Origin: Nostoc sp. NIES-4103
GTDB taxonomy: Bacteria > Cyanobacteriota > Cyanobacteriia > Cyanobacteriales > Nostocaceae
Length of the DNA: 64,000 nucleotides
Direction of reading: 5' to 3'
NCBI RefSeq assembly: GCF_002368335.1
Contig: NZ_AP018288.1
Coordinates: forward strand, 6,644,364-6,708,363
In this document: positions 51,426 through 60,288 of the stretch, in pieces
Numbering within the stretch: the stretch's first letter is position 1
Layout of the letters: the number at the start of each line of letters is the position of its first letter
Program-made: the position numbers and the translations under genes
The notes under the pieces: generated by a model
The model's database searches: none
What the model was told of the DNA's origin: nothing
The model's input: the letters and a program-made list of their open reading frames with translations, nothing else

Positions 51426-52349
51426 ATGTCTACGAACCATCCTCAAGCAACAATAGACTTCATACACCCACCTGGGCAGTATTACAATGTTCGAGGTCGA
51501 AGACTTTGGGTAGAGCAAGACGGAATTGGCGAACCTGTAATTTTACTGTCTGGTCTTGGCCCAGCAGGTTCTCACGTTATTTTTCACCCTCATTTCGACA
51601 GGCTAACTACTGATTACCGAATAGTTTACGTAGATCTGTATGGACGCGGCCGCTCTGATAGACCAGAAAATCTCAATGAAATTACATTTGAGAGTGATGT
51701 TGCTGATGTAGCTGCGCTTCTATCAGAACTTAATCTGGGGCCAGTTCATTTATACGGATTTTCCTACGGGGGTCTTCTTGCACAGGCGATCGCCCTTGAC
51801 CATCCTCATCTGGTACGTAGTCTAGTATTGGCAAACAGTCTCCACAGTCCAGAAATGTGGCAACTCAACCACGTCAACATCAACCGCGAAATTGCTAACC
51901 AATGCCCTGAAGTTTGGGCAAAAATTCAGGCATTACGTGCAAATGGCGTTCCCTCCACAGATCCGAAGATGCAAGAACTATTTGCCAGCGCTGCTAAGCT
52001 TGTACGCTTCTACAATCCAGCAAACGCTCGATTGCTAGCCACCGAGCCTGGGGCACGCAATTTAGATCTCTACCCGCTGTTTTGTGGTGAGGATGTGGAC
52101 TTTACCATCGGCAATCAGGTTGCTAAAATACCGGATTTTCGACCTCGGCTAAAAAATATAACTGTCCCCATATTAGTACTTGCAGGACGGTTTGACCGCG
52201 CACTGTACCCCGCACTACAGTATCAATTCCTTACCTATGCCCCAAAAGCAGAATTTCATATACTCGAACGCAGCGGATCTTTTTCTCATGTTGAAGAACC
52301 AGAAGAGGTGTTTCGCATTTTACGAAATTTTTGGCAGCGGCTCGTGTAA
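51426..52349 (+). CDS. Alpha/beta hydrolase (cluster B)
   Basis: This 307-aa protein has the nucleophile motif LYGFSYGGLLAQAIAL (Ser about 114), a conserved DLYGRGRSDRPEN loop, Asp in LVLAGRFDRALYP and His in SGSFSHVEEPEEV. The fold is that of proline iminopeptidase/haloperoxidase-like enzymes. Its start is adjacent to the stop of ATP-grasp 2, so translational coupling is likely. A cyclase, hydrolase or transacylase function in the pathway would fit. Confidence 0.87.
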   Translation: MSTNHPQATIDFIHPPGQYYNVRGRRLWVEQDGIGEPVILLSGLGPAGSHVIFHPHFDRLTTDYRIVYVDLYGRGRSDRPENLNEITFESDVADVAALLSELNLGPVHLYGFSYGGLLAQAIALDHPHLVRSLVLANSLHSPEMWQLNHVNINREIANQCPEVWAKIQALRANGVPSTDPKMQELFASAAKLVRFYNPANARLLATEPGARNLDLYPLFCGEDVDFTIGNQVAKIPDFRPRLKNITVPILVLAGRFDRALYPALQYQFLTYAPKAEFHILERSGSFSHVEEPEEVFRILRNFWQRLV

Positions 52350-52722
52350 ATAAACAGCTAGGAGCGTACAGATGTACGCCCTTACCCCGCCTATATATTA
52401 TACCAAGTTCGGCTAATTACTCATAATATGGTTGGTCTTTTTGGTAATAGGTAATTGGGAATTGGGAATTAGGAATTGGGAATTAGGAATTGGATTTTAC
52501 TATTAGTCATCACATTTCACCCATTAACCATTACCCATTACCTATTACCAACCCCAACGATATAATAAGTGTTTAAACGAACTTGATATTACTCTGTGTC
52601 CTCTGCGCCTCTGCGGTTCGTAAAAATTGACTTTGATAAAGTGTTACTGCCATCGCAGAAAATATGTGTGTCAGTTGTGTAATTCCTGAACATTAGAGTA
52701 AAACTGTATAAATCCTCAACCT
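52350..52722. repeat. Intergenic with heptamer arrays
   Basis: This 373-bp gap holds GGGAATTGGGAATTAGGAATT units (about 52452-52492) and ATTACCCATTACCTATTACC units (about 52526-52552). A degenerate CTCTGCGCCTCTGCGGTTCG copy lies near 52602. No gene is visible. It separates the core of cluster B from the M24 gene. Confidence 0.6.
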
Positions 52723-53463
52723 ATGAATAATTTGTTATGTACTGATTCAACTTTAGAACATCAGCTAATCTCAGCTCGTAATCGTGGCATTTTACTCATA
52801 GAACATATTAAAATTCGTAATTTAATTCAGGCTGGATGTCAAACTAGAGAAGTACAAAAGGCAATTTACGAGTTAGCAGCACAAGTCCTTGATTCTGTAG
52901 ATCATAAACCACGATTTTGGCATAGACAGATATTACGTGTGGGTGAAGATACAATTAATCCCTATAGTTCCAAGGTTAAAAATAATGTAATTAAGCCAGG
53001 AGATATTGTTTTTTTTGACCTGGGTACTGTTCTGAATATGGAAGTGAATCCCGTTTTGAGAATAGAGACTGACCTGGGACGTAGCATGATTGTACCTGAA
53101 CCGAATATTGACCCTGATAAAGTGAAAATATGCAATGATTGTGAACGTCTATTTCTGGAAGGAAAAGCTTATTATCTACAAAATCAAGATATGACTGGCA
53201 AAGATTTATATGAATATATGTGGCATCTTGCTAAAAGCAATGGCTGGCAACTGAGTTCACAATTTCATTCAGGTCATTTAATAGGAGTATTTCCACATGA
53301 AAGAATACTTGGAAATACTCAGTTTGACTATATCTGTCTGGAAAATACCAAACCAATGAGCGCTCCTGATAAGTTTGGTAATAAACGGTATTGGGTACTC
53401 GAAACACACTTAGTTCATCCTCAAAAATTATTTGGAGCTTTCTACGAAGATTTACTACTGTGA
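52723..53463 (+). CDS. M24 peptidase-like protein (cluster B)
   Basis: This 246-aa protein has the pita-bread fold. Metal ligands appear in the M24 order: GDIVFFDLG (Asp), ETDLGRSMI (Asp), SGHLIGVFPHE (His), WVLETHLVH (Glu) and FGAFYEDL (Glu). So catalysis is possible. The N-terminal domain of aminopeptidase P is absent and the protein is short. The same fold also serves non-peptidase enzymes in some pathways. It lies last in cluster B on the same strand and could trim a leader or a dipeptide. Confidence 0.82.
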   Translation: MNNLLCTDSTLEHQLISARNRGILLIEHIKIRNLIQAGCQTREVQKAIYELAAQVLDSVDHKPRFWHRQILRVGEDTINPYSSKVKNNVIKPGDIVFFDLGTVLNMEVNPVLRIETDLGRSMIVPEPNIDPDKVKICNDCERLFLEGKAYYLQNQDMTGKDLYEYMWHLAKSNGWQLSSQFHSGHLIGVFPHERILGNTQFDYICLENTKPMSAPDKFGNKRYWVLETHLVHPQKLFGAFYEDLLL

Positions 53464-53624
53464 GAGAATGTTTGAAAAGTCATGATTGATGTATCAAATA
53501 TTTTTTACCCCACCCTAACCCTAACGCCACTTGCGCGCTTTGCCGACAGCCGCGCAAGTTGCGTGGGATAATGGGGGGTAAGAACGTAATTAAAATCACA
53601 GTCAACCACTTTTCAAACAAGCTC
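53464..53624. mobile_element. MITE-like element, copy 2
   Basis: Terminal repeats GAGAATGTTTGAAAAGT (53464-53480) and ACTTTTCAAACAAGCTC (53608-53624) match in 15 of 17 positions. Inside is an inverted repeat TTACCCCACC/GGGGGGTAA and a CACTTGCGCG/CGCGCAAGTTG pair. The 161-bp size is close to that of the copy at 57648-57810. It begins directly after the M24 stop codon. Confidence 0.7.
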
Positions 53625-53706
53625 TAAGATTAGACAGCAATAAATCGATGGTAGTGTTGAGTTGAACTGCATACTATTTGAAGCAGAACGAACAGAGCAA
53701 GTGATT

Positions 53707-54798
53707 ATGAGTACCCTAGTTTCATCATTTTCAACGGATGCTCAGCGTTGGGAGGCACTTGTACAACGCAATCCACAGGCTGATGGTGGGTTTATATATG
53801 CAGTTCAAACTACTGGAGTGTACTGTCGCCCAACTTGTCCATCACGTCTGCCAAAGCAAAAAAATGTTGTATTCTTTGAATGTTGCGCTCATGCTGAAAA
53901 GGCAGGATTTCGTCCCTGTAAGCGATGTCAGCCTCATGCCCTTTCAGTTGATCAGCAACAGATAGAAACGATCGCTCACATCTGCAAACTCATTGAGCAA
54001 TCCCAAAAACCTTTATCTCTTCAGAAACTGGCTCAGATAGCAGGACTCAGCCAGTATCACTTTCATCGCTTGTTTAAGAAAATGGTTGGTGTTACACCCA
54101 AAGAGTATGCCAACGCCCATCGAGGAAAGCGAATTCGTGAAGAACTACAACAGGGAAGCTCTGTAACTGAGGCAATTTACAATGCAGGGTTTGAGACAAG
54201 TAGCAGTTTTTACGAGAAATCAACCATGATGTTAGGGATGACACCTAGTAAATATCAGCAGGGTGCAGATGGCATTGAGATTCGGTTTGCTGTCAAGCGA
54301 TCGTGGTTGGGTTGGGTTTTAGTTGCAGCAACAACCAAAGGAATTTGTGCAATTCACTTGGGTGATACTGAAGAAGTTTTGATTGAGCAGTTACAAAACC
54401 AATTTCCCAATGCCCAATTGAGTGAAAGTGACTCAACTTTCGAGGATTGGATTGAACAAGTTATTGCCTTTATAGAGATGCCTCAGCAAGGGCTGAATCT
54501 CCCCCTTGACATTCAAGGGACTGCCTTCCAGCAGCGTGTTTGGAGAACACTCCAAGACATTCCACCTGGTAGTACCGCTAGCTACGCGCAAATTGCTCAA
54601 CAGATTGGTAATCCTAAAGCAGTTCGTGCGGTGGCTCGTGCTTGTGCAACCAATCAGCTTGCCATTGCTATTCCCTGTCATCGTGTGGTTGGCAGTGACA
54701 ATACTTTAAAAGGCTACCGCTGGGGATGCGATCGCAAACGTGCCTTACTAGAACGTGAAGCAGCACAAACTGTTACTCAATTTTCTAATTCACAATGA
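53707..54798 (+). CDS. ada: Ada: methyl-DNA repair protein and regulator
   Basis: This 363-aa protein has the three Ada parts: zinc and methylphosphotriester Cys site (TTGVYCRPTCPSR at about residues 33-45, then CKRC), AraC-type helix-turn-helix (about 85-180, LAQIAGLSQYHFHRLFKKMVG), and the O6-methylguanine transferase C-terminus with IPCHRVVG, the acceptor Cys. Methylation of the first Cys activates the regulator. ATG 53707 was chosen; the frame is open farther upstream. The stop overlaps the next start (ATGA), giving a repair operon. Confidence 0.95.
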   Translation: MSTLVSSFSTDAQRWEALVQRNPQADGGFIYAVQTTGVYCRPTCPSRLPKQKNVVFFECCAHAEKAGFRPCKRCQPHALSVDQQQIETIAHICKLIEQSQKPLSLQKLAQIAGLSQYHFHRLFKKMVGVTPKEYANAHRGKRIREELQQGSSVTEAIYNAGFETSSSFYEKSTMMLGMTPSKYQQGADGIEIRFAVKRSWLGWVLVAATTKGICAIHLGDTEEVLIEQLQNQFPNAQLSESDSTFEDWIEQVIAFIEMPQQGLNLPLDIQGTAFQQRVWRTLQDIPPGSTASYAQIAQQIGNPKAVRAVARACATNQLAIAIPCHRVVGSDNTLKGYRWGCDRKRALLEREAAQTVTQFSNSQ

Positions 54799-55526
54799 TG
54801 TGTTCTTCCATCGACACCCCATCTTTTCCCGAACGGATCAAAGCCCTAGATTGGGAAAAGATTCTGCAAACTTTGTACTTTCAAGGATTTGCCAAGATTG
54901 GGCAAATTCTCAATCCTCAAGAGTGCCATCAGATCATTAATCTTTATGGCGATCGCACTCAGTTCCGCAGTCATGTCAAGATGGAGCAATATCGTTTTGG
55001 ACAGGGAGAGTATCAGTACTTTGCCTACCCACTACCAGCGATCGTTCAATCGTTACGGGAGACGGTCTATCCTTATCTGTTGTCAGTAGCAAATACATGG
55101 AATGAAGAATTGGGTAATGTCTTCGCGTTCCCCAATTCTCTAGAAAAGTTTCTCGAAACTTGTCATCGTGCTAAGCAAGTCCGACCAACGCCACTCTTAC
55201 TCAAATACGAATCGGGTGATTTCAACTGTTTACATCAAGATTTGTACGGTGAGTTAACATTTCCACTACAAATGGCAATACTTCTCAGTGAGCCTGGGGA
55301 AGACTTTGTGGGTGGAGAGTTTGTGTTAGTGGAGCAAAAACCGAGAACACAATCAAGAGTCCATGTAGTACCATTACATCGTGGAGAAGCTGTAATTTTT
55401 GCGGTGAGCCATCGCCCGGTTCAAGGCACACGAGGGTTCTATCGGGTGAATCTCAAACATGGCGTCAGTCAAATCCATTCGGGTCAACGCTACTGTCTAG
55501 GAATAATTTTTCACGACGCAACTTAG
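54795..55526 (+). CDS. 2OG-Fe(II) oxygenase in the ada operon
   Basis: This 243-aa protein carries the iron motif NCLHQDLYGE (His and Asp) and the distal VSQIHSGQRYCLGIIFHDA (His and Arg), with YESGDFN before. It is of the family that often accompanies ada in bacteria. AlkB-like demethylation of alkylated DNA or protein is likely, but it lacks the AlkB nucleotide lid motifs, so a different substrate is possible. The start is coupled to ada by ATGA. Confidence 0.85.
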   Translation: MMCSSIDTPSFPERIKALDWEKILQTLYFQGFAKIGQILNPQECHQIINLYGDRTQFRSHVKMEQYRFGQGEYQYFAYPLPAIVQSLRETVYPYLLSVANTWNEELGNVFAFPNSLEKFLETCHRAKQVRPTPLLLKYESGDFNCLHQDLYGELTFPLQMAILLSEPGEDFVGGEFVLVEQKPRTQSRVHVVPLHRGEAVIFAVSHRPVQGTRGFYRVNLKHGVSQIHSGQRYCLGIIFHDAT

Positions 55527-55629
55527 AGGTTGTTTCAGAATTCTTAAAGGGTATAATTTTCCTTTCCATACTTAGAGCAACTGCTTGCAAGTGGGATCGC
55601 TCTATTACCAAGAGATTTTATAGCAAAAG

Positions 55630-55684
55630 TCATCTATTCGATGAGTGACATACTCCTACACTTCCACTTCGTGGTAAGTGTAGG
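55630..55684 (-). ncRNA. Candidate omega RNA 3' end and right-end hairpins of the IS element
   Basis: A strong stem at 55655-55684 (CCTACACTT and CCAC pairing with GTGG and AAGTGTAGG, one bulge) overlaps the tnpB stop codon. A second hairpin TCATC-TATTC-GATGA follows at 55630-55644. TnpB guide RNAs end in this place, with the guide taken from DNA beyond the element's right end. This is inferred by family; the exact end is not known. Confidence 0.4.
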
Positions 55685-56930
55685 CTTCCAAGACAATCCG
55701 GCTATTGCTTAGGAGGCTCTTGGCTTTAAGAACGGAATGCCCTACCGCTCTATTTTTGATATTTATTGCTGCATTGTGGTCACGGTCAAGACTACACCCG
55801 CAATTGGGGCAATCGTGCCAACGTTCATGCAGTTTTTTAGGAACTTTTGCCCCACATCTAGAACAATCTTGACTAGTGCCAGATGCTTTAACTGGGATAA
55901 CCAACAAACCAGCATTTTCGGCTTTGTTTGTCAGGATTGACAGAAAGCTTGACCATCCGGCATCGAGTACAGACTTTGCTAGCTTAGAGCGTGAAAGTCC
56001 TTTAACATTCAAATCTTCAACAGCTATAACATCATACTTTTTAAGCAAATTATTAGCGGTTTTGAAATGAAAATCTTTGCGCTTGTCAGCAACTTTTTTG
56101 TGCTGCCTACCCAATTGTTTAACAGCTTTTAGCCTGCGTTTACTACCTTTTTTGCGCCGTGACACACGTTTTTGAATGACTCGTAAACGTTTTTGAGATT
56201 TGCGGTAATGTTGGGGGATAGGAGCTACCTCACCCTCAGCAGTTGTCAAAAACTCTTTTAGTCCAACATCAATACCTGTTATCGATTCAGGGTTAAAATC
56301 AGGCTTGATTGCTGGAACTGTGGCATCTTCTAGGCTAAGAGTTAGGTAATACCCATCGGCTTTTTTAGTTACAGATGCGGTTTTAATCTTAAAACCATCA
56401 GGAATAGGACGATGCAGAATTACCTTAATCTTGCCAAGCATCGGAAGATTAATTAAATTACCCTGCAAACATCCATCCTTCATTTGAGGATAAGTAAAAG
56501 TTCTATAACGGTCACGAGGTTTAAACCTGGGTTTGCCACTGCGTTTACCGTTACTATCACCCTTTAAAAACCTATCAAAAGTTACCTGAACTCGCCTGAC
56601 TACATCCTGTAAAACTTGCGAGTAAATCTCGCTGTAATGTGGATGGGTTTTCTTGAGTTCGGGTAAAGTTTTTTTTTGAGAATAGTAATCCGGGTTATCT
56701 CTGAATTCTGGTAAATGACAAACAAGAGGACAAGCGTTGATAGGACAACAATTTTGCTCATACCAGTTGAATCTATCAGCCAACAAGTAATTATATTGAG
56801 CGCACAACATAGACAACCATCTGTCTATTTCTGTCGCTTGTTGTTTTGTCGGGCGTAATCTGTACTGATACGTTGTCCTCAACTGTTTATCACCACCTTT
56901 GTAAATCAGTGCTAGGTTTTTAGTATACAC
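55656..56930 (-). CDS. tnpB: TnpB RNA-guided nuclease of IS200/IS605
   Basis: This 424-aa protein has an N-terminal helix-turn-helix-like part (YQYRLRPTKQQATEIDRWLS) and a RuvC-like nuclease with all three acidic motifs: GIDVGLKEFL (Asp), AVEDLNVKGL (Glu) and CSLDRDHNAAINI (Asp). The zinc ribbon CSRCGAKVPKKLHERWHDCPNCG lies before the last. Length is usual and the frame intact. The start may be TTG 56882, preceded by AAAGGTGG, rather than GTG 56930. It faces away from tnpA. Confidence 0.92.
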   Translation of the reverse strand: MYTKNLALIYKGGDKQLRTTYQYRLRPTKQQATEIDRWLSMLCAQYNYLLADRFNWYEQNCCPINACPLVCHLPEFRDNPDYYSQKKTLPELKKTHPHYSEIYSQVLQDVVRRVQVTFDRFLKGDSNGKRSGKPRFKPRDRYRTFTYPQMKDGCLQGNLINLPMLGKIKVILHRPIPDGFKIKTASVTKKADGYYLTLSLEDATVPAIKPDFNPESITGIDVGLKEFLTTAEGEVAPIPQHYRKSQKRLRVIQKRVSRRKKGSKRRLKAVKQLGRQHKKVADKRKDFHFKTANNLLKKYDVIAVEDLNVKGLSRSKLAKSVLDAGWSSFLSILTNKAENAGLLVIPVKASGTSQDCSRCGAKVPKKLHERWHDCPNCGCSLDRDHNAAINIKNRAVGHSVLKAKSLLSNSRIVLEAYTYHEVEV

Positions 56931-56956
56931 TGATTTTTATTTAAGTCTACAATCCA

Positions 56957-57370
56957 ATGAAAAATGACTTTGTTTCCAAAGGGAGGTCTGTTAGTGACCT
57001 GAAAGTCCACCTTGTTTTAACAACAAAATACAGGCGTAGAGCGTTTAACACAGCAATGTTAGAACGCTTGCACACTATCTTTGAAGAGTTATTAGTAAAG
57101 TGGGATTGCAAGCTTGTTGAGTTCAACGGTGAAGATAATCACATACATCTTCTATTCCAATATCATCCTGACCTAGAACTTAGTAAGTTGGTCAATAACT
57201 TAAAGTCTATTTCCTCTAGAAAATTGAGACAAGAATTTTTTGAACATTTAAAAACTTTTTATAGTAAAGATGTTTTTTGGAATGGTTCTTATTTTATTGC
57301 TAGTTGTGGGGGTGTTACCGTTTCAACTTTGAAAAAATACATTGAAAATCAGCAACAACCAGAAGATTAA
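56957..57370 (+). CDS. tnpA: TnpA, Y1 HUH transposase of IS200/IS605
   Basis: This 137-aa protein has the HUH pair in EDNHIHLLFQYHP (His-Ile-His) and the catalytic Tyr in STLKKYIENQQ near the C-terminus. It begins with a short basic stretch and KVHLVLTTKYRRRAFN, typical of the family. It cuts and joins single-stranded transposon ends at hairpins. It diverges from tnpB and appears intact, so the element may be active. Confidence 0.95.
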   Translation: MKNDFVSKGRSVSDLKVHLVLTTKYRRRAFNTAMLERLHTIFEELLVKWDCKLVEFNGEDNHIHLLFQYHPDLELSKLVNNLKSISSRKLRQEFFEHLKTFYSKDVFWNGSYFIASCGGVTVSTLKKYIENQQQPED

Positions 57371-57459
57371 GAATTGTTCGTTTCCTCCATGTTCCCTTCC
57401 CTCGCCTATCGGCATTGGTCAGGGAACTGTCGTCAACACACAAACGCCATTCATCTCAT

Positions 57460-57576
57460 CACTTACCGCGATAGCGGTAAGTGAGAGGCTTCTGTCAGTT
57501 CAAGCTAAATATCCTCAAAAATCTTGAGTCTACTTCAGTAGACTTTAGCTATTAGCCTGGGAATTTATTCCCAGGC
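57460..57576. repeat. Three hairpins beside tnpA, probable IS end
   Basis: Perfect stems are CACTTACCGC/GCGGTAAGTG (57460-57483), AGTCTAC/GTAGACT (57527-57544) and GCCTGGGAA/TTCCCAGGC (57555-57576). The loops are 4 nt each. They lie 90-200 bp after the tnpA stop codon, where the left end of an IS605-type element should be. One of them may instead terminate tnpA transcription. Between 57371 and 57819 no gene is seen. Confidence 0.65.
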
Positions 57577-57647
57577 GGGTAACAAAGTCAACAGTTAAGC
57601 TATTTCTAGCTGAAATCGACTGCAATGATAGTTGTGCGTCCCGATCA

Positions 57648-57810
57648 GAGGATGTCTGAGAAGTATTCGGCTGTTATCTTAAGTACATTCAGATCCCCCC
57701 TAACCCCCCTTATAAAGGGGGGAACAAGAATTAAAGTCCCCCTTTTTAAGGGGGATTTAGGGGGATCTAAACTCATTTGATACATAGTTAAGGACTTTTC
57801 AGACATCCTC
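57648..57810. mobile_element. MITE-like element, copy 3
   Basis: Terminal repeats GAGGATGTCTGAGAAGT (57648-57664) and ACTTTTCAGACATCCTC (57794-57810) match in 16 of 17 positions. TCA is duplicated just outside (57645-57647 and 57811-57813). Inner stem AGATCCCCCCTAA / TTAGGGGGATCT is flanked by T- and A-rich loops. 163 bp, no coding. It lies between the IS element and the lipoxygenase gene end, 9 bp from the latter's stop codon. Confidence 0.75.
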
Positions 57811-57819
57811 TCAACACAA

Positions 57820-60288
57820 TTAAATATTAGTACTCATCATGATTGATTCCACAGGTATTCCCGGCTGTATGATTTTTCGGCGTTTCCAAAGCCGATCCTT
57901 CAAGGCGGGGGGGCCGACTTCCATTACAGGGTTATAACGCACACTAGAGAGTGTCCACAATAGTGTGACTTGTCTGGCGTGTTTTTCAGCCACAGTGATG
58001 GGGTTGTATTGGGGATTGTGTCCGTCCCAAAGACCGATACTGGCATAGGCTGGATCGCCTCCGTCATCATACTGTTTGTTATTCACCCAAGAATGGAAAA
58101 ACGAAGAAAGGTAAATTACATAGATACATAACTGCTTGAGGTCGTTAATATTAGCGATCGCTAATGACTGAGATTTCTGTCCCAGAACTGAATGCTTGAC
58201 TAAATCCTCAGACATGCCCCCAATTTCTGACCAGTAAGCTTTTATACCCGCTTCTTGTTTCTGGAAGAATTCTGACACATATTCTTCTATAGCTTCCCAT
58301 ACACTCAATGCTGCTCTATCGAAGTGGTTATTCTGGACTTCATCTTTTAATGCTTGAATATGAGGACTCCAGTTGCGGTAGGAAAGGCGACTAATTTCAT
58401 CTTTGAGTACTATGTCTACTTCCTCTGGGCTTAAAGATGAAGCTTCGGGAATGAAGCCTGTAGCACCAAGAATCAGTGCTGCTCCTAAACTATTGATGTT
58501 GAGTAGACCGTCAAAGTGGGGTTCTAACAGCAAGCGAATCGGGTTGTTAACCACATTGCGATAGTACGCCATGGCGTACTGATCCAAATTCATGTGAGTA
58601 CGCCCCAGGTGAGATTGAATTTCCTGAAAGACGAACTCAGCAGTCCGAAATAACCGCTTTGACCACTCCCAGTCTGCATCACCAGGCTTATGAGTCTCTG
58701 TTTTGCCATTGAGAATAAATTTAATCGAGTGCAGGTGTAAATTATGATCTTCAAACTTAAAGCGTGCCTCGATTTCTGCGGGTAAAATACCTGCTTCTTC
58801 TACTTTATACTTGCGGCAATCGTAGCGGATAGTATATTGCCAAGGCTCAAAGGTATGCACTCGGTTAAATTTACCTGGGTTGAAGCCGTTCAGGCGGCGT
58901 TCCACAAAAAACTGATCTTCATACTTATCAGGACGTGTACGGGTGAGGTTAGCCGGCATCCATTGGGGAGCAGTTTGTCCTAATGCTTGCATGGTTTCCG
59001 CAACACCGACGATACCCAACATGGGGATGCTTCCCAAGGGTCTAGCAGGGAAAAGATGCAGCCCAAAGTTAGCTATGTAACGTGGCTTCGGTTTTACTCG
59101 GTCGGGTAAAGGACGGCGAAAATCATAGCGTGGGATATCTTGACCTATCTGCCCGTAGTAGGTGTAAACTTGTTTCGGATCTGGTTGGTTGCCCTTGATA
59201 CCCCAGTCTACGAGTTCAGCACTTGGTTGCTGGAACTTACGCATATTAGCCGAGATTTGATAGACAACCGATCGCAAATGATTCACCGAAGCAGTCTCAT
59301 TAATCGAGTGAGCCAGGATTAACGATAAATCAGGTGGGGCATGATATGGGTTAAATTCCAAGGGTTCGGCTAGTTCACTGGGTACGATTTCAGTTAAAGA
59401 AATCACCGCTACATCTTTGCAAGGATACTGAGTTTCATCCCAAGGAATGGTGCAATCTTTTGCTTCTTCGTTGGCTGCTTGATTGTCTGAAACTGCACGT
59501 AATTGGAACTGTAAAATATACTTAACTCCGCCATTCTTGACTTTCTGCTGATAGTCATTTTGCAGATAAGTTTCTGGTCTAGTATCATCTTCCAGGCGAG
59601 GCAGGTAATCAAGAGGTAGCCGCAGGTCAGCCGAGTTAATAAAGCCAGTATCCGCCGAGCGATCGCTATTAATCAAGCGGTAACGCAAGTAATATTGTTT
59701 ACCATCAAGCCCTATAAATAAATATGTAGTTTCAGAATAATAGTGCAGTTTGGTGTAAGAGTCGGGATTACGGATAATTTCTGCAAATATCGGTGTAATC
59801 TTGGGAAACTCCACCAGCAATTTGGCTCGGTCTTGCAGCGGACTAGCCACCCAACGGGAAAACGAAGCGGCATCCGGTAAGATAAAACAACGCCCCGTAC
59901 TCATTAACACATCTAAAATAGGTGTATGCAAGTCGAGGGCGGTGATGGGGGCATCGGCTGGGCCGTTGAGAATGCGTAGGGTTGCTCCGCGTCCGTCTAG
60001 AATTGCATCATCCCGAAACCCCTTAATGTTGGCATGGCGCAACAGAACTGGGAATTTTTTTCCTGCTTCCAATAGGCGATGGGGTGGAATATCCGGTTGC
60101 TTGACAACCTCAAGTACCCCCTTAGCCACAGTTCCAAAGGAATGGGTTGCCCGTCTTCCCTTCAGTTGGGCCATCTGACCAAAAACCCGCGCAATATCAG
60201 AAATAATTTTAGAAAACTTTGGCTCAATATCCCGGACTCTCGGATCACCAACGAGATGGTCAACTGGGTTTTGAATTTCGTTAGTCAT
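57820..60288 (-). CDS. Catalase-like domain fused to a lipoxygenase
   Basis: This 822-aa protein has an N-terminal catalase-related haem domain (about residues 1-370): distal His in GRRATHSFGTVAKG (about 49) and a proximal RSVVY motif (about 339-343). The C-terminal part is a small lipoxygenase with iron ligands in SHLGRTHMNLDQ (H-x4-H near 559), FFHSWVNNKQYD (His and Asn near 731) and the C-terminal Ile. All ligands are intact. Similar fusions in Anabaena oxidise polyunsaturated fatty acids to hydroperoxides and then to epoxide products. A signalling lipid is possible. Confidence 0.88.
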   Translation of the reverse strand: MTNEIQNPVDHLVGDPRVRDIEPKFSKIISDIARVFGQMAQLKGRRATHSFGTVAKGVLEVVKQPDIPPHRLLEAGKKFPVLLRHANIKGFRDDAILDGRGATLRILNGPADAPITALDLHTPILDVLMSTGRCFILPDAASFSRWVASPLQDRAKLLVEFPKITPIFAEIIRNPDSYTKLHYYSETTYLFIGLDGKQYYLRYRLINSDRSADTGFINSADLRLPLDYLPRLEDDTRPETYLQNDYQQKVKNGGVKYILQFQLRAVSDNQAANEEAKDCTIPWDETQYPCKDVAVISLTEIVPSELAEPLEFNPYHAPPDLSLILAHSINETASVNHLRSVVYQISANMRKFQQPSAELVDWGIKGNQPDPKQVYTYYGQIGQDIPRYDFRRPLPDRVKPKPRYIANFGLHLFPARPLGSIPMLGIVGVAETMQALGQTAPQWMPANLTRTRPDKYEDQFFVERRLNGFNPGKFNRVHTFEPWQYTIRYDCRKYKVEEAGILPAEIEARFKFEDHNLHLHSIKFILNGKTETHKPGDADWEWSKRLFRTAEFVFQEIQSHLGRTHMNLDQYAMAYYRNVVNNPIRLLLEPHFDGLLNINSLGAALILGATGFIPEASSLSPEEVDIVLKDEISRLSYRNWSPHIQALKDEVQNNHFDRAALSVWEAIEEYVSEFFQKQEAGIKAYWSEIGGMSEDLVKHSVLGQKSQSLAIANINDLKQLCIYVIYLSSFFHSWVNNKQYDDGGDPAYASIGLWDGHNPQYNPITVAEKHARQVTLLWTLSSVRYNPVMEVGPPALKDRLWKRRKIIQPGIPVESIMMSTNI

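Larger units (their letters stand above)
55630..57576. mobile_element. IS200/IS605-type element with divergent tnpA and tnpB
   Basis: Both genes of the family are present and apparently intact, divergent with a 26-bp gap. Hairpins lie at both outer sides (55630-55684 and 57460-57576), as expected for ends cleaved as single strands. I cannot fix exact ends, since this family makes no target duplication and no terminal repeats. Boundaries given are the outermost hairpins. Confidence 0.7.
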
